Of a stretch of DNA of 64,000 bases, positions 56,999 through 64,000 are shown one piece after another (position 1 is the first letter of the stretch; each line of letters starts with the position of its first letter). This DNA is from Rhynchospora pubera (Eukaryota; Streptophyta; Magnoliopsida; Poales; Cyperaceae): assembly GCA_028095005.1 (NCBI GenBank), contig CM051461.1:42271968-42335967 (forward strand). Direction: 5' to 3'. The translations under genes were made by a program, and so were the position numbers. The notes under the pieces are model-generated. The model ran no database searches and had not been told where the DNA came from. It was given only the letters and a program-made list of their open reading frames with translations.

Positions 56999-59900
56999 CT
57001 ACAAATTGAATTCGGAGCTCTCATAAGTGTGGCTTTGAGGCCCTATTGGCTGTTCCCAGACTTGACTGCCTCTTGCCCTCCAAAAATATCGCTGAGTAAT
57101 ACAAAATCGAACATTGGAATCAGCAAAAAAAGAAAAGGGAAAATGAGGCAAAACACAATAGTATGTACTTTATGAGATATCTTAGTTTTCGAGTATATGT
57201 AATTCGTTTATCTGTTCAGTTGCTGGTTCAATAATGGGCCAGCATGGCCTAGGTAAGTGTCACTTAGACTAGTTCCCCTTTCTTATTATAAAAATTGGTG
57301 CAACTTAGAGTAGGCCACGTTAAGATAAAAACGAAAAGGCATAACACATGGTGTGGTAAAGTACCTCATGAACAGTTGTACATGGCATGAAATCTGCTGC
57401 TGCTCCTTCTACAGAACCAGTCTCAAAGGACTCAGCTTCACTGAGAAAATCAAAGTGCAAATTAAAAATAAGTCAGACTTAGTGAGGAAAAACGCGTAGT
57501 ACATAGTTAGTTTGCGAAATAATTATTATAGGTACTGACTTTTCCATTTGATTTCGGCATCAACTAAAAATTGGTGAAGCATGAACTGAACAAATTCACA
57601 CTGCCATGCTCATATTTGAACCATACAAAAAGGTAAATCATTTAACTACACAAATTTTGAGAAACATTTTCAACCCATTTACTGATGGAAAGAAACATTA
57701 TCTCCAGCTTGAAAAAAAAATCAATTAAAAATAATTACTCTGGTAAAATTTCCGATTCGGGTGGCACCAGAACAGATGTCACTCCTTCATGAGGATCGCC
57801 TGCGGTGGGACTGTCATTAAGCCATCCCATGTATTCTTCTTCCGGCTCTTGCTGCTCCAACATAGGATTTGATTCGTGCATAAAATCCATGTTCTGATGT
57901 TGTGACTGCAATCATAAGGAGAAGTTTAATACATCACGGATACTGGGCAAGTAACACAGAGGTATGGAGGGAAGTGGAAGGAAACAAAGATACAAAAAGC
58001 AGTTTACTATATCCATGGGTTATTTTTACAGCTACTAAATTTCATAACCAAAACTCATCAGAATCACAAAAGTTGAAAGGTATATCTATATATGGTCATG
58101 GTTTTTTCTAAAGATACTATATATGGTCATTTAAACTGTAGTACATTCTTGCAATAAAACGGGAGACCTTCAGGATTTGATCTGTAATTGATGTTCATAT
58201 CATAAGAAAATGTGCATATTCGATATTCAGTTTGCATGAGGTACGTTACCTGTGTTAGCATTGATGGCCCTATTGGCTGTTCCCAGACTTGACTGCCTCT
58301 TGCCCTCCAAAAATATCGCTGAGTAATACAAAATCGAACATTGGAATCAGCAAAAAAAGAAAAGGGAAAGTTTTCGAGTATATGTAATTTGTTTATCTGT
58401 TCAGTTGCTGGTTCAATAATTGGCCAACATGGCCTGGGCAAGTGTCACTTAGTTCCCCTTTCTTATTATAAAAATTGGTGCAACTTAGAGTAGGCCACAT
58501 TAAGATAAAAACGAAAAGGCATAACACATGGTGTGGTAAAGTACCTCATGAACAGTTGTACATGGCATGAAATCTGCTGCTGCTCCTTCTACAGAACCAG
58601 TCCCAAAGGACTGAGCTTCACTGAGAAAATCAAAGTGCAAATTGAAATTAGTCAGACTTAGTGAGGAAAAACACATAGTACATAGTTAGTTCGCGAAATA
58701 GTTATTATAGATACTGACTTTTCCAATTGGTTTTGGCATCAACTAAAAATTGGTGAAGCATGAACTGAACAAATTCACACTGACATGCTCATATTTTAAC
58801 CATACAAAAAGGTAAATCATTTAACTACACAAATTTTGAGAAACATTTTCAACCCATTTACTGATGGAAAGAAACATTATCTCCAGCTTGAAAAAAAAAT
58901 CAATTAAAAATAATTACTCTGGTAAAATTTCCGATTCGCGAGGCACCCAAACAGATGTCGCACCTTCATGAGGATCGCCAGCGGTGGGACCGTCATTAAG
59001 CCATCCCAAGTATTCTTCTTGTGGCTCTTGCTGCTCCAACATAGGAATCGATTCGTGCATCAAATCCATGTTCTGTTGTTGTGACTGCAATCATAAGGAG
59101 AAGTTTGATATACATCACGCATACCGGGCAAGTAACACAGAGGTATGGAGGGAAGTGGAGGGAAACATAGATACAAAAAGCAGTTTACTATTAACATGGG
59201 CTATTTTTACAGCAACTAAATTTCTTAACCAAAACAACTCAACCAAAACTCGTCAAAAATGAAGATGCAACTTAGAGTTGGCCACATGAAGATAAAAATG
59301 AAAAGGAATCAAACATGGTGTGGTAAGTACCTGATGAACAGTTGTACGTTCCATGAAATCCGCTGCAGCTCCTTCTACAGAACCGGTCTCAAAGGATTCA
59401 GCTTCACTGAGAAAATCAAAGTGCAAATTGAAATTAGTCAGATTTAGTGTGGAGAAACACGTAGTACATAGTTATTTTGCGAAACAATTCTCATAGATAC
59501 AGACGTTCCCATCTGGTTTTTGCATCAACGAAAAATTGGTGAAGCAGGAGCTGAACAAATTCAAACTGACGGGCTCATATTTTAACCATACAATAACTTA
59601 AATCATTTAACCACAAATTTTGAGAAACATTTTCAACCCATTTACTGATGGAAAGAGACATTATCTCCTGCTTGAAAAAAAATAATTAAAAATAAGTACT
59701 CTGGTAAAATTTCCGATTCGGGTGGCACCAGAACAGATGTCACTCCTTCATGAGGATCGCCTGCGGTGGGACTGTCATTAAGCCATCCCATGTATTCTTC
59801 TTCCGGCTCTTGCTGCTCCAACATAGGATTTGATTCGTGCATAAAATCCATGTTCTGTTGTTGTGACTGCAATCATAAGGAAAAGTTTAATACATCACGC

Positions 59901-62900
59901 ATACTGGGCAATTAACACAGAGGTATGGAGGGAAGTGGAGGGAAACATAGATACAAAAAGCAGTTTACTCTAATCCATGGGTTATTTTTACAGCTACTAA
60001 ATTTCATAACCAAAACTCATCAGAATCACAAAAGTTGAAAGGTATAACTATATATGGTCATGGTTTTTTCTTAAGATACTATATATGGTCATTTAAACTG
60101 TAGTACATTCTTGCAATAAAACGGGAGACCTTCAAGATTTGATCTGTAATTGATGCTCATATCATAAGAAAAAGTGCATATTCGATATTCAGTTTGCATG
60201 AGGTACAGTACCTGTGTTAGCATTGATGGCGTAGATGACGTCACCGAATTCAGAAGATAGTTCTGCCAAATAAAAATAACCACAAGAAAAAGGATATGCT
60301 TGTTAAATTTTTAATGCCATTTTCTACTAATAAATGTCAGATAAGAAGTTTTTGATAAATATTTTTATTGAAGAAAGTAGAATGCAACAATTCTGCCAGC
60401 ATATCTCAGTACTAGATAAAAAGACATGAGAGTTTTCTATCAGAGTACAAGACTATGCTTTAACATAAACGAATTCCCAACCACGTATTAAAAGGATAGG
60501 CAAAAAATTAAATTTATCCAAACCTTTGACTAAAAATACTCACAATTGCAGACCATACTGACATTACTTAAATTTATGCGAACATTTAACATATGATTGC
60601 TTTATTTAATAGCAGCAGCATCATGTATGAAACATATACCTTTCTAGATTGAACCTTAGAGTAAAGATCCATGATATTCCTAGAACGTTCATCAAACACA
60701 CAGGGAGAAGTGATTGGTTCCTCACTGTCTATCAACCTAATAAAACAAAAGAAGAGATAGTGAAGTATCATTAATTTTCTGATATAATTGTAAAAGGACT
60801 CCAAACTAGCCATGGTTTCTTAATGAAACCTCTGAACTAAGGGTCTTATTAAACTAAATGGTACAATAGATGTGGATACTTCTTCTGACAAAAGCAAAAA
60901 TTAATTAATCTGAATCTATTTTGCTAATGTAATATCTCAGTCAAATTCTAGTTCAATAAAATAATTGTTAATCTTACCGTACTTAACGATTTTCTACATT
61001 TGAATTTCTTCCAATTGGAATGGAAATTAGATAGAAATGATGATGGACATTACATATAATTTAAATGAAAAGATTATGTCATTTTACAGGTCTAAAGTTT
61101 AACATGACATATCATTAACTGACAATTTGCTAACTTAAAAAACAGTCAGATATTATTCAAATGAGCAACTAACCTCCGGAATCCTTTAAGATAGTTGAGG
61201 CGGCTCTGGCATCTAGCCAGTTGAAAATCAATGTCCTGCAAATAAAAATTAAGGAAACATTAACATATGTCAAATATATGATAGTGGAATGTCATGTATA
61301 TGGGAACTTCTGTCACTTCATTTTACTTATTTTTCTTCTGCAAAGCATTAATTTGTACACTTCGGCCATGACTTATGCCTTGGAGAAACGGACCATGTGA
61401 TATATTTATGGTACATTTGAAGAATGGTTGGTTACTAATAAATGAAACGCCTTGTAGTTCAAAATGATAAATCAGTCAACTGATGAGAGCAGCAACAAAA
61501 TGTAAGGAAAAGGGAATAGAGAAGGAGTAGAACCAGTGTTATGTGTACATGACATTCCTTGTAGTTAATGTGTAGCAATAATAAAAATTGCAAGGTATTT
61601 TACCTCCACAGCCACGCTGCTATTTTCATTCGGATTTTGTTGCTTCCTACAATATATAATAAAACCAAAGAATTTAGGTTCTAACAATTTCAATTATCCA
61701 GATGATAAATTTCAGTTTGTTTAACTTTTTCAATTATAGTAATACCTTATTTCAGTTAATGTTCTGGCAAAAATCTAAACTAATGTATTATATTTTGAGT
61801 GGTGACAGTAATTCAAAATGTCTTAGTGAATACCTCAATGCTCCCTCCGCTGAATCATCGTGCAGTTTAACGTTTTGGAGCAAATCCACCAGACTCTGCA
61901 TTAAATTAAAGATGCAAGGTTTTAGAAAGAAAAAAGAAGAAACCAAAATAAGAAAGATAAGGATAAACTTAAAACCAAACATATGTGTTCCCATGCTATT
62001 AATATCTTACTATTAGGTTGGCACCTAGATTCTCATAAACCCATCATCAAACATGTGATATGCAAAACAGGACATGATGGTTCAGTACAAATTAAAGAGA
62101 ATTAAATCAAGCACAGAAGGACCAAAATTAGAAACAAAAGCCATAGACAGAGGGGTTTATGGGAATAGGAGGCAGTGTTGGAGTTTAAGAACAATGAAAG
62201 GCCAGCTAGGAATTTCATCGAGCGCCTTGCAGGCGTCGCAACAGCAGAATACATGGGTTCGCAATCGATGAATTCGGATCTCCCGAAAGCTATTAGGTTG
62301 TAAAGGGCGAAGAAAGAAGAAAATGAGGAGAGGAGAGAAGAGAAGGGAGGAGGCCATGGTTGGTGGGTGGCAGTGATGAGGTGACAGGGATGAAAATTGA
62401 GTGGAGAAGGGAGATGAGTAGAAGGAATTGAGATAGTTGGGAGAAGGTAAGAGCAGAGAGGAGGCCAACACCAAGGGAAGGAAGGTGGTGGGAACGAGGA
62501 GGTGGAAGTGGTGAACTGAAATGGTTCTGGTTATGCTTATGCAACTATGCAAGAGCTGAAGAAGACTGCATGAGGTCGAATTTTGGTTTGTTTTATTTTT
62601 AGACAGTTCAGTTTAATTCCTTCTACTTCTGCCCGGCCGGGGTACTACTTACTAGAGTGTCACCTTTTTCCAAAAAAGTAAATAAATAAATATAGGGAGA
62701 TATTATTGACCTCTTTTTTTGATAGAGAAACGCTGAGGCGCATCAAGAAAATATCCGGAAATTATAGAAAAGGAAACATTAGAAACAGAACCAATTATTT
62801 CTATCTTAAAAAAGACAATTTGTAATTCTAAAATGGAAACGTGGAAAGAAAATAACCTTTTTGCCACTTGTGTGTCCGGACCGCTTAGAAATTTGGTGAG

Positions 62901-63547
62901 AACATCTTCCATCCTAGTAAATAAGCAAATATTCAAAATATATTATATCTGTTGCCCTAATCAATCATAGAATCAAGCAAAACAACGATCTATTTGTGAT
63001 AAAATAGTCCTAAGCGAAAGCTATTTTTGGAGTAAATCCAAAAAACATTTGATCTGTAAGTCAGAAATGTAAGGAATTATTGAATTCAGTTTGTAGCTTG
63101 GTTTTAGCAATATTATTTAGATTTGAACATTGTTTTCTCAAGAAATTTAATAATTTGCAACAAGAAAAATAGAAAAAAAATAAAAAATAATAATTTAATA
63201 TCATATTTTTTTATTAAAAAGAATATCAGGTTTATATGCTGGCAAAAAAGATTTGCAACAAGAAAATTGGAACAAATAACAAACAAAATAGGAAATAAGA
63301 TCACAAAAATGGAACGGTGATAATTAAGTTCGTAGTCCAACACAAAATGCGTCAATTTTTACCTTCTGTGACCGGAAAAGTGCCACAAATTCCCGGAATG
63401 AGAAAACACGATCAATGCGACATCGACGTCGCATAAAACCGAAAGCTCGTAAGCCTTCTTGAAAAGGCCGGTACGGCGCTTAGAGAAAGTGGTAAGGCGA
63501 TAGTCATAATTTTCTATTTTCCCAACTGGTGTCTTACCCCTCACCAT
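56999..63547 (-). CDS. MADS gene 3: MIKC*-type transcription factor with multiplied C-terminal exons, 489 aa, 16 exons
   Basis: Exons, 5' to 3': 63363-63547, 62857-62913, 62711-62732, 61834-61895, 61604-61646, 61174-61235, 60640-60736, 60212-60262, 59700-59866, 59331-59406, 58918-59084, 58545-58620, 58250-58318, 57739-57905, 57365-57440, 56999-57091. They total 490 codons in one frame. Start at M-V-R-G-K; an in-frame ATG at 63559 is also possible. The MADS domain is unusual at residues 14-18 (Y-D-Y-R-L where T-T-N-R-Q is usual) but keeps S-K-R-R and L-C-D-V-D. Helical exons 4-7 and N-Y-L-L (exon 8) match genes 1 and 2. Exons 9/10, 11/12 and 14/15 are three copies of one 167+76-nt pair. Exon 13 is a hybrid of the last exon and exon 8. 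The tail is acidic and Glu/Gln-rich and ends W-E-Q-P-I-G-P. Expression and exact isoforms are not known. Confidence 0.85.
57340..59880 (-). repeat. Exon-intron tandem repeats in gene 3
   Basis: The 167-nt exon (59700, 58918, 57739) and 76-nt exon (59331, 58545, 57365) recur three times with their introns. Copies 1 and 3 of the 167-nt exon are almost identical (codon 3 differs, Q versus H). Copies 2 and 3 of the 76-nt exon share M-P-C-T-T-V-H-E where copy 1 has M-E-R-T-T-V-H-Q. The intron before 57905 repeats that before 59866 (shared TATATATGGTCAT and CAGTTTGCATGAGGTAC). Confidence 0.92.
62157..62357 (-). other. Small open frame inside intron 3 of gene 3, unrecognised (66 aa)
   Basis: GC-richer than its surroundings, with a CCAACCATGGCC start context and a pyrimidine-rich upstream stretch like a 5' leader. 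The first 16 residues are hydrophobic (M-A-S-S-L-L ... F-F-F-L), as in a signal peptide, and C-C-C-D-A-C-K-A-L-D follows. It could be a captured first exon of another gene or chance sequence. No family is recognised. Confidence 0.3.
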
Positions 63548-63712
63548 TTTGTCTTTCAAGCAAATGATTAGTTTTTGCTGCTTTAGGTAAATGGCGCAGG
63601 GAATTAGGGTCGATGTGAGAATAAGTTTGATGTTTAGGGTTAACTAAGATTTATAATCAGGGGTTAGAAAAAGTGAGAGACTGAGAGGGGTCGGGTCGGA
63701 GCGGCCTGTGCA

Positions 63713-63722
63713 GTATTTATGC
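63713..63722 (-). promoter_or_regulatory. TATA-like box of MADS gene 3
   Basis: Minus-strand GCATAAATAC about 170 bp upstream of the ATG. Confidence 0.4.
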
Positions 63723-64000
63723 GTGTTAAATAAGTCGGTTGACACTATATTTGTACCGTTGGGAGTGCTTCGAGAAACTTTCAATATTAATTTCCAACTA
63801 ATTGTACTTCGGTCTTCAGATACTAAATTTGGTATGGTTTATACGTATATATAATATATTAAGGCATAACAACACATTTAGATACCACAGTAGCTATATG
63901 ATATGTATTCGTTTGAATAAAAATTACTTGTCAAAATTAAAATATATTTACATATTATTTTAGATAATTAAAATAATACTAGTTGTAGTGCCCACTAAAT
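63723..64000. other. Upstream flank of MADS gene 3
   Basis: AT-rich. Nothing recognisable was seen up to the window edge. Confidence 0.5.

Overview
The window is nuclear DNA of a flowering plant. It is AT-rich, its genes are split by many GT-AG introns, and it is crowded with plant transposons. The species cannot be read from the sequence. All coordinates below were worked out by hand, and no search or alignment program was run.

The resident genes are three MADS-box genes on the minus strand, lying head to tail: gene 1 (start 19466, stop 10010, 10 exons, 360 aa), gene 2 (start 40194, stop 25711, 9 exons, 300 aa) and gene 3 (start 63547, stop 56999, 16 exons, 489 aa). In each case the reading frame stays open across every proposed splice. 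They share a MADS exon ending in phase 2, a very short third exon (22-28 nt), several 62-nt keratin-like helix exons and an exon encoding an N-[YE]-L-L motif. This layout and the MADS/I-region motifs point to MIKC*-type (AGL66/AGL104-like) factors, which in studied plants act as heterodimers in late pollen development. Genes 2 and 3 carry unusual changes in the DNA-binding segment, and gene 3 has a multiplied C-terminal exon block with one chimeric exon.

Layout: 1-2430, 3' flank of gene 1, paralogous to 21600-23960. 2434-7843, a CACTA element with two DUF4283-like genes and no visible transposase. 7847-10009, repeat debris. 10010-19466, gene 1 with fold-back MITEs, a hAT-like element and a possible solo LTR in its introns. 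19467-25710, MITEs, a LINE-like fragment and the second flank copy. 25711-40194, gene 2, whose intron 7 holds a complete Copia (Angela/BARE-like) retrotransposon at 26631-36507 with matching 1761-bp LTRs and a 5-bp target duplication. 40195-41387, promoter and spacer. 41388-51307, a 9.9-kb Mutator-like element (9-bp target duplication, about 300-bp terminal inverted repeats) that carries a plant-mobile-domain (MAIN-like) gene and a zinc-finger-like gene but no visible transposase. The zinc-finger-like gene is broken by a nested array of three LTRs with two 140-bp internal segments (47014-50040, target duplication TTACT). 51317-56998, MITEs, a local duplication and a SINE. 56999-63547, gene 3.

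The strongest candidates for something undescribed are the Mutator-like element with its palindrome-array ends and mobile-domain cargo, the triple-LTR array nested inside it, and the exon-shuffled C-terminus of gene 3. Paralogous flanks provide empty sites for two SINE insertions, so the order of events can partly be read directly.
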